A stretch of 38,670 nucleotides of DNA from Chromatiales bacterium. Lineage in GTDB: Bacteria > Pseudomonadota > Gammaproteobacteria > SpSt-1174. The stretch lies in NCBI GenBank assembly GCA_014762505.1, contig JABURS010000010.1, forward strand, positions 1 to 38,670. The letters are read 5' to 3'. Position 1 is the first letter of the stretch, and every line of letters begins with the position of its first letter. Below are positions 1 through 6,886 of the stretch, in pieces. The position numbers and the translations under genes were made by a program. The notes under the pieces are model-generated. The model was not told the origin of the DNA. It did no database searches and saw only the letters and a program-made list of their open reading frames with translations.

Positions 1-278
1 GGCGGGGGTTCGAGCAGGCGCAGGGCGAGCGATTGCTGCTGGCGCACCACCTGCACGAGGAGTTCGCTGCCGCGCAGCAGGGCCGTCTGGGCGTTCACCG
101 GCACGTCCACGCGGCCGATCCGCAGGGTGGCCACCTGGCCCGGCTGTCCGGTCCCCTGTTGCACCAGGGCCTTCATCACCTGGCCGTCGCGCCAGCTCGC
201 GGTGCCCTCCGGCAGCGGGCGCGGCGGGCCGGCGGGGCCCGGTGGCGGCGGCGGGCCGGGTGGGGTCAGCGTGGCCAT
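1..278 (-). CDS. FliK-like protein, N-terminal part (truncated by window edge)
   Basis: An open minus-strand frame begins at ATG 278-276 and runs off the left edge, giving about 92 residues. The first 22 residues are a proline/glycine-rich stretch. The following segment reads GQVATLRIGRVDVPVNAQ, then TALLRGSELLVQVVRQQ. It resembles the beta-rich repeats (G-x-L-x-I-G... L-x-x-G-x-x-L-x-x-x-V) found in FliK-like proteins of Gammaproteobacteria, which help set flagellar hook length. The start lies 14 bases after the stop of the upstream EAL-HDOD gene, so the two probably form one transcript. No strong ribosome-binding site is seen. The family call rests on a weak pattern only, and the conserved FliK C-terminus would lie outside the window. 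Confidence 0.5.
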   Translation of the reverse strand, partial: MATLTPPGPPPPPGPAGPPRPLPEGTASWRDGQVMKALVQQGTGQPGQVATLRIGRVDVPVNAQTALLRGSELLVQVVRQQQSLALRLLEPP

Positions 279-291
279 GGCGGCAGGCGGG

Positions 292-1506
292 TCATGAGGT
301 GGGGCCGGCCACCTCGGCAAACAGGGTGTCCGCCCAGTTCAGGGCCTCGAAATAGGCCTCGGTCTGTACGGCGGTATCGAAGCGGCGGGCGGCCGCGGAT
401 TCCCAGTCGCCGCGTTCGTAGCTGATCACGGTCTGCAGCAGCTCGCCGGCCGGCCCCGTCTGTTCGATCAGGGCCCGGCGCACGTCGTCGGCCAGGGGCA
501 GGGTGTCCATGAGGGTCTGCATGGGGGCGTCGAGCAGGGCATCGAGGGTGGAGAAGAGGCCGACGGTGAAGGCCTTGTTCGGCTCCAGCCCGCTCAGCTG
601 TTTCGCGAGGAGCTCGCTCATGCGGGCGCGGATCATAGACAGGCGGATGAGTTCGTCGGGCTTGTCATAGATCTCGCTCAGCGTCATCAGGGCCGCCAGG
701 CTGCGGATGGTGTTCTGCCCGAGCATCATCACCGCCTGGCGGATGGAGTCGATCTTGCGCCCCAGGCCCAGGTAGGCGGAGTTCACGTAGCGCAGGACCT
801 TGTAGCTCAGGGTGACGTTCTGGCTGATCAGCTCGACCAGGTCGTCGAGCTCGGCGTCCGGGTTCTGCAGCCGGGCCAGCAGCTGCATGATGGCCAGGCG
901 GTTGCCGGGGATGCGCTGGGCATCCAGGATCTTCGGCCGGCACAGGAAATAGCCCTGGAACATGTCGAAACCGAGTTCCTGGCAGAGGTCGAAGTCGCCC
1001 TGGGTCTCGACCTTCTCGGCCACCAGCTTCAGGCCGCGCTGCTTGAGGTCGGCGACGATCTCGGGCAGTCGGCTGCGGTCCATGGCCATCAGGTCGATCT
1101 TGATCACGTCCGCCACCGCGAGCAGCGGGTCGTGGTCCTCCCCGCCGATGTAGTCGTCCACCGCGATCTCGAAGCCGCGCTCCTTGAGGCCGCGTACGGC
1201 CGCGATGATCTCGTCGGTGATCTGTACCGTCTCGAGGATCTCCAGCGTCACCCGCTCCGGCGGGAAGGGGATGGGGGCTTGCCCCAGCAGGAAGCGTTCG
1301 GTCAGGTTGATGTAGCCGCGCTTGTTGCCGAGTACCGTGTCCAGCCCGAGCTCGGTGAGGGTGTTGACGATGACGCTGGAGGTGGCGCGGTCGCCATCGA
1401 AGCTGCCGGCCGTGGCATCCGGTCCGGCCCGATAGAGGAGCTCGTAGGCGCGTACCCGCATGCCCTTGTCATAAATGGGCTGGCGCCCGAGAAAGATCTT
1501 GTCCAT
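292..1506 (-). CDS. EAL-HDOD domain signalling protein
   Basis: A 404-residue protein with an N-terminal EAL-like domain (about 1-205) followed by an HDOD domain (about 205-395). The N-terminus, MDKIFLGRQPIYD, and the YELLYR motif are typical of the YuxH/CdgJ group. The EAL domain keeps ExLxR (ELLYR), ExxE (EILE) and AEKVE. The catalytic loop DDFGxG is replaced by DDYIGG, so c-di-GMP hydrolysis is doubtful. Such proteins often act by binding partners and influence motility. ATG 1506 was chosen over GTG 1527 because the family conserved region starts there and an AGGCGGG lies upstream. The gene is divergent from the chemosensory operon, with a 271-bp shared upstream region, and probably co-transcribed with the FliK-like gene. 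Confidence 0.9.
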   Translation of the reverse strand: MDKIFLGRQPIYDKGMRVRAYELLYRAGPDATAGSFDGDRATSSVIVNTLTELGLDTVLGNKRGYINLTERFLLGQAPIPFPPERVTLEILETVQITDEIIAAVRGLKERGFEIAVDDYIGGEDHDPLLAVADVIKIDLMAMDRSRLPEIVADLKQRGLKLVAEKVETQGDFDLCQELGFDMFQGYFLCRPKILDAQRIPGNRLAIMQLLARLQNPDAELDDLVELISQNVTLSYKVLRYVNSAYLGLGRKIDSIRQAVMMLGQNTIRSLAALMTLSEIYDKPDELIRLSMIRARMSELLAKQLSGLEPNKAFTVGLFSTLDALLDAPMQTLMDTLPLADDVRRALIEQTGPAGELLQTVISYERGDWESAAARRFDTAVQTEAYFEALNWADTLFAEVAGPTS

Positions 1507-1563
1507 CGAGGATGGCCCGCCTGCCACGTCCGGAAGAATATAAGTATCTGTTTATCAATTATT

Positions 1564-1584
1564 TTGCCCGACTACCAAGGGCAA
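1564..1584. promoter_or_regulatory. 6-9-6 inverted repeat in the divergent intergenic region
   Basis: TTGCCC (1564-1569) and GGGCAA (1579-1584) form a perfect dyad with a 9-bp spacer. It lies in an AT-rich patch upstream of the EAL-HDOD gene. The centre-to-centre distance (15 bp) would place both half-sites close to one face of the helix. It could be an operator or a chance dyad; no regulator can be assigned. Confidence 0.25.
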
Positions 1585-1676
1585 CATTATCACAAAGCCC
1601 GGGAGCGTACATGCCCGCCGGTGAGGCCCTGTTTGGGGAAAACGCCCATGGGCGAAAGACCCTCGTGCGCCTAGCT

Positions 1677-1703
1677 TAAGGCTGTACCTGCACGAGACGA
1701 TCA
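1677..1703 (+). promoter_or_regulatory. Sigma-28 (FliA)-like promoter of the chemosensory operon
   Basis: TAAG (1677-1680), exactly 15 bases, then GACGATCA (1696-1703). The enterobacterial sigma-28 consensus is TAAA-N15-GCCGATAA, so 9 of 12 positions match with the exact spacing. Transcription would start near 1710, leaving a leader of about 68 bases before ATG 1778. Sigma-28 commonly drives late flagellar and chemotaxis genes, which agrees with the operon content. This is a motif match by eye, not an experimental promoter. Confidence 0.5.
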
Positions 1704-1777
1704 TCACAGATCGGGGATTCCGGGGGGCATCCACAGCAGGATCGGTCATCAGTCGACAGCTAAGGAAGGACGGCATC

Positions 1778-2650
1778 ATGCGCGAACACCGTGAATTCAG
1801 GATTCTGCCCCTCGGCATACACGCAGACGAACTGCAGGTGCTGCGTCGCATACTGAGGATCTCCGCCGGCACGGCACGTGCCTACGAACTCACCGACGAT
1901 TACCGGATCGAGCCCGGCAAGATCCTCCTGGTGAATGCCGATGATCGGCAGGCCATGCACCACTGGCAGACCATGTACGTCGCCGACGACGGACGCGCCA
2001 AGCTGCCGACGATCTTCGCCGTCGCCGCCGCCCGCCTGCAGCCCGATGCCGGGCGGCGCGAGATCCCGCAACCCTTCCGCGCCACCCTGGTGCTCAATGC
2101 CCTCGATCAGATCACCGTCGAGGAGCTGAATTTCATTCCGGAGCTGACCATTGGCGACGAGGCCGGGGGCGAGGAGACCGGCATCTCGACGGCGCGCCTG
2201 CAGGCCATGCTGGCCCATCGCGTGAGCGAGGCGCCGGCGCAGTATCGCGCGATGGTGGTCGACGACAGTCTGCCGGTGCGCAAGCAGCTGGAGATCGAGC
2301 TGCGCATGCTCGGCGCCGAGGTCGCCCATGCCGAGAACGGCGAGCAGGCGATGGCACTCAGCCAGGACGGTGACTACGACATCATCTTTCTCGACGTGAT
2401 GATGCCCGGCATCGATGGCTACAAGGTCTGCAAGGCCATCAAGCGCGACCAGCGTACGCGCAACATCCCCGTGGTCATGCTCACCGGCAAGTCCTCGCCC
2501 TTCGACAAGGTGAAGGGCACGCTCGCCGGCTGCGACACCTATCTCACCAAGCCGCTGCAGCACACCGAGTTCCAGTCGGTGGCGCGCAAATATCTCTCGG
2601 TAAGAAATGCTCCCGCGCCGCAGGCCTGGGAAGTGGCCAATACCTACTGA
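1778..2650 (+). CDS. Response regulator with atypical N-terminal domain (PilG-like position)
   Basis: A 290-residue protein. The C-terminal half (about 155-275) is a receiver domain with the acidic pair D162-D163, phospho-acceptor D206 (FLDVMMP), T236 (MLTGK) and K258 (LTKPL), so it should be phosphorylatable. The N-terminal 125 residues are not a standard domain. They show alternating hydrophobic strands (FRILPLG, ILLVNADD, LPTIFAVAA) that could be a degenerate receiver without the phosphorylation site. There is no DNA-binding or enzymatic output domain, as expected for a chemosensory output regulator. ATG 1778 has a good AAGGAAGGA site. It is the first gene of the operon, 22 bp before the second receiver protein, where PilG stands in Pil-Chp operons. 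Confidence 0.85.
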   Translation: MREHREFRILPLGIHADELQVLRRILRISAGTARAYELTDDYRIEPGKILLVNADDRQAMHHWQTMYVADDGRAKLPTIFAVAAARLQPDAGRREIPQPFRATLVLNALDQITVEELNFIPELTIGDEAGGEETGISTARLQAMLAHRVSEAPAQYRAMVVDDSLPVRKQLEIELRMLGAEVAHAENGEQAMALSQDGDYDIIFLDVMMPGIDGYKVCKAIKRDQRTRNIPVVMLTGKSSPFDKVKGTLAGCDTYLTKPLQHTEFQSVARKYLSVRNAPAPQAWEVANTY

Positions 2651-2672
2651 CACACAGCTGGAGAACGAAGGC

Positions 2673-3038
2673 ATGACGATCAACAAGGTGCTTCTGGTAG
2701 ACGACTCTCCCGCCGATCTGGCGCATATCCGTACCATCGTGAGCGGCGCGGGCTACAGCGTGGTGACGGCCACCTCGGGCAAGGAGGCCGTGGAACTGGC
2801 CCGGGCCGAACGGCCCGACCTCATCTTCATGGACATCGTGATGGAAGGGGCCGACGGCTACGAGGCCTGCCGGCAGATCACGAAAGGCGGCGAGACACGC
2901 AATATCCCGGTGGTCTTCGTCAGCAGCAAGAACCAGAAGGCCGACCGGGTCTGGGCCGAGCTGCAGGGGGGCAAGGCACTGATCAGCAAGCCCTTCACCC
3001 CCGACCAGATACTCGACCAGATCCGGGCGCTGAACTGA
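2673..3038 (+). CDS. Single-domain response regulator, PilH/CheY-like
   Basis: A 121-residue stand-alone receiver with D10-D11, phospho-acceptor D54 (IFMDIVM), S84/S85 and K106 (ISKPF). It has no output domain. In Pil-Chp systems PilH-type regulators act as a phosphate sink or as the second output of the histidine kinase, and the gene order here (regulator, regulator, CheW, receptor, CheA) matches that layout. ATG 2673 follows GGAGAACGAAGGC and starts the protein directly at the first receiver strand (INKVLLVDD). An in-frame ATG at 2607 lies within the preceding gene and adds unrelated residues, so it was rejected. Its likely partner is the CheA-like kinase at 6887-9817. Confidence 0.9.
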   Translation: MTINKVLLVDDSPADLAHIRTIVSGAGYSVVTATSGKEAVELARAERPDLIFMDIVMEGADGYEACRQITKGGETRNIPVVFVSSKNQKADRVWAELQGGKALISKPFTPDQILDQIRALN

Positions 3039-3069
3039 TAGCCCGGTCCGCTGCGCCAGGCAGGACGAC

Positions 3070-3588
3070 ATGCAGACAGACGACAACAGGGAATGGCTGG
3101 ACCCGCGTACGGCGCTGAGCCGTTTCTCCTTCGACCCGGGGCTGCTGGAACGCCCCGTGACGGAGGAGCGCGAGATTCCACGCTACGGCTACCGCATCGG
3201 TTCCTTCAACCTGCTGGTGGCGCGCGGCGTGAACAGCGAGGTGATGCAGCTGCCGGCCGTCAGTCGCATTCCCTCCATGCCGGCGCATCTGCGGGGCATT
3301 GCCAACATCCGCGGACACCTGGTGCCGGTAATGGACCTGCATCACCTGCTCCAGACCGGACGGGACGGCAGCCGCGAGCAACGCTGCCTGATGATCGACA
3401 GTGGCGCCCACGTGCTGGCCGTGCTCATCGATGGCTACCCGGTGACGGTGCGACTTGCCGAGGGCATGCGCAGTCTGACACTGCCGGGCGTGATCGGCGA
3501 GCATGCCGCGGTCCGTGCGTCAGCGGAGGGTGGTCTGTGGATCGACCTCGATCATCGCGCCCTGTTCCGGTCGCTGTCGGCGGCGTAG
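3070..3588 (+). CDS. CheW-domain coupling protein (PilI-like)
   Basis: A 172-residue protein with one CheW domain at about 35-170. Segments typical of the fold include IGSFNLLVARGVNSEV, the HLRGIANIRGHLVPVMDL core and the LAVLIDGYPVTVRL strand pair. CheW/PilI proteins couple the receptor signalling tip to the CheA P5 domain in chemosensory arrays. It sits 31 bp after the PilH-like gene and 59 bp before the periplasmic binding protein gene. The N-terminal 35 residues are an extension, common in PilI. It is one of three CheW-like proteins in the operon (others at 9810 and 10301), besides the CheW-like domain of the kinase itself. Confidence 0.9.
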   Translation: MQTDDNREWLDPRTALSRFSFDPGLLERPVTEEREIPRYGYRIGSFNLLVARGVNSEVMQLPAVSRIPSMPAHLRGIANIRGHLVPVMDLHHLLQTGRDGSREQRCLMIDSGAHVLAVLIDGYPVTVRLAEGMRSLTLPGVIGEHAAVRASAEGGLWIDLDHRALFRSLSAA

Positions 3589-3647
3589 TTCTCACGGGTT
3601 TCGGTACAACGCAGCGCTCCATCACAACGCAGTCAGGGAAGTCTTCT

Positions 3648-4934
3648 ATGAAAACCACAGTCATTGGATTCGGTGCGGGTTCTCCTGCGATCAGGTCGGC
3701 GACCAGGACGGGTCTCCTCTCGATGTTTCTCGGCATCTTCGCCCTGTTGTCCGCCCTGCCGGTACAGGCGGCCCAGGGGGTCACGGGCGATACCATCCGC
3801 GTGGCCGGTGTCATGGACCTGGAAGGGCGTTCACGCGGCCTGGGGCTCGGGATGAAGCGCGGTATCGAGGCGGCCTTTGCCGGGCAGCGCGTGCGGGGCT
3901 ATCGCATCGAGTACGTCACCCTGGATGATTCCTATACGCCGGAGAAGACCATCGAGGCCACGCGCTCGTTGCTGGATCAGGACGTCTTCGCCTTCGTCGG
4001 CAACGTCGGCACACCGACCGCCAAGGTGGCCCTGCCGTTGCTGGCGGAACGCGGCGTGCCGGCCGTCGGATTCTTCACCGGTGCGGGACTGTTGCGGCCC
4101 GGTGTGGGTGACGTGGTGAACTTCCGCGCCAGTTACGTGCAGGAGACGGCCGAGGTCATCAACAAGGCCATCGACGCCGGGGTGCCGGTCACCGGGATCT
4201 GCGCCTATGTGCAGAACGACGCCTATGGCATGGCCGGGGTGGAAGGCATCCGCCAGGCGCTGTCCGGTCGTCCGGGTACGCGCAACATCATCGAGGCACT
4301 CAACCGCATCATCGACATGGAAGGCGAGGATCCGCCGCGCAACGGCATCGGTCCGGTCGGCGTGTATCAGCGCAACACCTTCGTCTCGCGCGACGGCTAT
4401 GACTCCCTGAAGGCCTGGGAGGCGGGCAATGGCGTCCGCTGCCAGGTGGTCGTCAGCGTCGGCACCTACAACTCGATCGCGCGCTTTGTCGGTTACTCGC
4501 GTTATCGCGGCGACGACTGGATCGTGAGCGCCGTGTCCTTCACCGGGGCGGACGATTTTCGCAAGGCACTGGACGATCTCCAGGTGCATGACCGCGTGGT
4601 CATGACCCAGGTGGTGCCGCCGCTGGACTCGGATCTGCCCATCGTCGCCCAGGCGCGCAGGGCCCTGGGCGATGACTTCGGCTACGTGACCCTGGAAGGC
4701 TATATCGTCGGCCAGATGTTCCTGGCCGCCCTCGAGCAGGTGGAGGGGCCGATGACGCGGGAAAATTTCCTGCGCGCCGTGCGTGGCAAGGTCCTCGACG
4801 TGGGCGGGCTCTCCCTCGACTTCCGGCGCGACAACCAGGGTTCGGACCTGGTGGTCTCGACCTATCTCGACGGCGGCGAGTACCGCGCCATGACGTCCGG
4901 CGACTGGCGTCGCCTGATTGCGGCCGGCCGCTAG
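3648..4934 (+). CDS. Periplasmic branched-chain amino-acid-type substrate-binding protein
   Basis: A 428-residue protein with an N-terminal signal peptide (hydrophobic GLLSMFLGIFALLSALPV, probable cleavage after VQAA near residue 42). The mature part is a type I periplasmic binding protein of the LivJ-like family (Peripla_BP_6). It begins GDTIRVAGVMDLEGRSRGLG and contains FVGNVGTPTAKVALPLLAE and VPAVGFFTGAG. Such proteins normally deliver ligands to ABC transporters, yet no permease or ATPase gene is nearby. The gene lies between the CheW gene and the PilJ-like receptor gene, 42 bp before the latter. The inference is a ligand-binding co-receptor that docks on the receptor's periplasmic domain. 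An upstream in-frame ATG (3093) overlaps the CheW gene; 3648 was chosen for the signal peptide and a GGGAAG ribosome site. Confidence 0.92.
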   Translation: MKTTVIGFGAGSPAIRSATRTGLLSMFLGIFALLSALPVQAAQGVTGDTIRVAGVMDLEGRSRGLGLGMKRGIEAAFAGQRVRGYRIEYVTLDDSYTPEKTIEATRSLLDQDVFAFVGNVGTPTAKVALPLLAERGVPAVGFFTGAGLLRPGVGDVVNFRASYVQETAEVINKAIDAGVPVTGICAYVQNDAYGMAGVEGIRQALSGRPGTRNIIEALNRIIDMEGEDPPRNGIGPVGVYQRNTFVSRDGYDSLKAWEAGNGVRCQVVVSVGTYNSIARFVGYSRYRGDDWIVSAVSFTGADDFRKALDDLQVHDRVVMTQVVPPLDSDLPIVAQARRALGDDFGYVTLEGYIVGQMFLAALEQVEGPMTRENFLRAVRGKVLDVGGLSLDFRRDNQGSDLVVSTYLDGGEYRAMTSGDWRRLIAAGR

Positions 4935-4976
4935 TCCGGCGTCCTGCCCCATGAATGCCCATCACGGAGACCTGGC

Positions 4977-6863
4977 ATGAACATCATCGAACGGTTCAAT
5001 CCCATACGTCGGCTGCGCATCGGCTTGCGGCTCATGGTGCTGATCGCGGCCCAGATCCTGATCCTGATGATCATCGGCGTGGCCGCGATCACCGGTCTGC
5101 AGTTCGCGGCCTCCACGACCGGCGAGCTCAACGAGACGGTGTCCGAACAGGTGCAGCTCAACCGCATCGCCACCGTGGTGCAGGGCGGGCTGCTCGGTAC
5201 GGCCAACGACGTCTATCGTGGCACCATCACCTGGGGTGAGGCGAACAGGCGGCTGGCCGAGTCGCAGCAGGCCTTCGACCAGCGCTGGGCGGAATACGTG
5301 GAACAGACCGGCCGGCGCGACGAGGCCGCCACGGCACCACTGCAGCAGGGCATGAACGGTGTGCATGCCGCCTTTGCCGAGCTGACCAAGCTGATCGCGC
5401 GCGAGGACCGCGCCAACCTCTCGCTCTACGTGCTCAACGACCTGGATGCCTCGGTGGCGCCCTTCCTCACCCGCCTGGAATCACGTATCGCGGCCGGTCA
5501 GCAGGCCTCGCAGGAACAGTTCGCGGCCTCCACGGCGGCCAACGCGGCCTTTCTCTACGGGGCCCTGGCGCTGGTGCTGATCGGCGGGCTGTTTGCCGCC
5601 CTGCTGGGCTGGGTCATCTACCGTTCCATCGTCAACCCGATTCGCGATATCGCCGACACGGTGGAGCGTATCTCGGAGGGGGATTACAGTGCCCGTACCG
5701 ACGTGGTCTCGCACGACGAACTGGGCGACCTGGCGCAGGCCTTCAACAGGCTGCTGGATGAGCGCGTGAATGCCCTGGTCAAGGCCGAACGGGAGAGCGA
5801 GCGACTCAACAACTCGGTCATCGGCCTCATCAAGGCGGTGAGCCAGCTGGCGCAGCAGCGTGACCTCACCGTGCGCGCCCCGGTCTCGGAAGACATCACC
5901 GGTGCCATCGGCGACTCCCTCAACCTGCTGGCCAACGAGACCGCGAACATCCTGCTCGGTGTGCGCGAGATCTCCCACCAGGTGGCGCAGGTCTCCCAGC
6001 AGGTGAAGAGCCAGTCCGACACCGTGATCGAGGTGGCGCGCCAGGAGTATGACGAGGTGCTGACCACGGCCGATCTCCTGCGCCAGTCGGTGAATGCCAT
6101 GGCACACATCGCCGAGGACGCGCGCCTGGCCAACGAGCGTGCCGACCGTGCCTCGAAGAACACCGACGAGGCCGCCGAGTCGGTCATCAAGTCGGTACAG
6201 GGTATCAACTCGATTCGCGAGACCATCAGCGAGACGGAAAAACGCATCAAGCGCCTGGGCGAGCGTTCCCAGGAAATCACCGGGATCGTCAACCTCATCG
6301 GCAGCATTGCCGAACGCACCCATATCCTCGCGCTCAACGCCAGCATGCACGCGGCCTCCGCCGGCGAGGCCGGGCGCGGCTTCGCAGTGGTGGCGGACGA
6401 GGTGCAGCGCCTGGCGGAAAACGCCCGCGAGGCCACGGCCCAGATCTCGACCCTGGTGAACAACATCCGCGTGGAGACGGCCGATACGGTGCAGACCATG
6501 AACCTCGCGATCACCCAGGTGGCGGAAGGTACGCGTCTGGCCGAGCGGGCAGGCGACAGCATGCGGCAGACGCGCGCGGCCACCGAGGAACTGGTGTCCT
6601 CGGTGCAGCAGATCGCCACCAGTTCGGATGCCCAGGCCTCCGCCAGCCGCGCCTTGCTCGAGCGTGCGCGACAGATCCAGTCCAGTACCGAGAAGACGGG
6701 CAAGGAGCTCCAGGCGCAGACCCAGAGCACCGAGGCGCTGGTGCGGTTTGCCGACCGTCTCGTGCAGGCCATCGGCGTGTTCCGCCTGCCGCAGCCCAGG
6801 ACCGAGAAGTTCGGTGATACGCAGCAGATCGAATCCATGGATGAGGCACGCCGGGTCGGCTGA
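4977..6863 (+). CDS. Methyl-accepting chemotaxis receptor, PilJ-like
   Basis: A 628-residue membrane receptor. TM1 (about 18-42), a periplasmic helical domain (43-190), TM2 (191-216), a HAMP domain (about 213-265), a second HAMP-like linker (about 283-330) and a long cytoplasmic coiled coil. The signalling tip (about 441-481) reads IGSIAERTHILALNAS, then MHAASAGEAGRGFAVVADE. This differs from the classical tip (QTNLLALNAAIEAARAGE) as in PilJ-type receptors, with THI for TNL and SMHAAS for AIEAAR. There is no CheR-tethering pentapeptide at the C-terminus, and no cheR or cheB gene in the window. It probably senses ligands directly or through the binding protein encoded just upstream and signals to the CheA homologue 23 bp downstream. 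Confidence 0.92.
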   Translation: MNIIERFNPIRRLRIGLRLMVLIAAQILILMIIGVAAITGLQFAASTTGELNETVSEQVQLNRIATVVQGGLLGTANDVYRGTITWGEANRRLAESQQAFDQRWAEYVEQTGRRDEAATAPLQQGMNGVHAAFAELTKLIAREDRANLSLYVLNDLDASVAPFLTRLESRIAAGQQASQEQFAASTAANAAFLYGALALVLIGGLFAALLGWVIYRSIVNPIRDIADTVERISEGDYSARTDVVSHDELGDLAQAFNRLLDERVNALVKAERESERLNNSVIGLIKAVSQLAQQRDLTVRAPVSEDITGAIGDSLNLLANETANILLGVREISHQVAQVSQQVKSQSDTVIEVARQEYDEVLTTADLLRQSVNAMAHIAEDARLANERADRASKNTDEAAESVIKSVQGINSIRETISETEKRIKRLGERSQEITGIVNLIGSIAERTHILALNASMHAASAGEAGRGFAVVADEVQRLAENAREATAQISTLVNNIRVETADTVQTMNLAITQVAEGTRLAERAGDSMRQTRAATEELVSSVQQIATSSDAQASASRALLERARQIQSSTEKTGKELQAQTQSTEALVRFADRLVQAIGVFRLPQPRTEKFGDTQQIESMDEARRVG

Positions 6864-6886
6864 CCGGGGCGTGATCGGGGGAACGC

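Noticed and set aside
1579-1680. Possible c-di-GMP riboswitch (GEMM) in the leader of the chemosensory operon, suggested by AAAGCCCGGG and GCGAAAGACC
   Set aside because: The invariant CACGCACAGGGCAAACC and GGGACGCAAAGCC segments and the tetraloop-receptor hairpins cannot be matched, and most of it lies upstream of the proposed transcription start.
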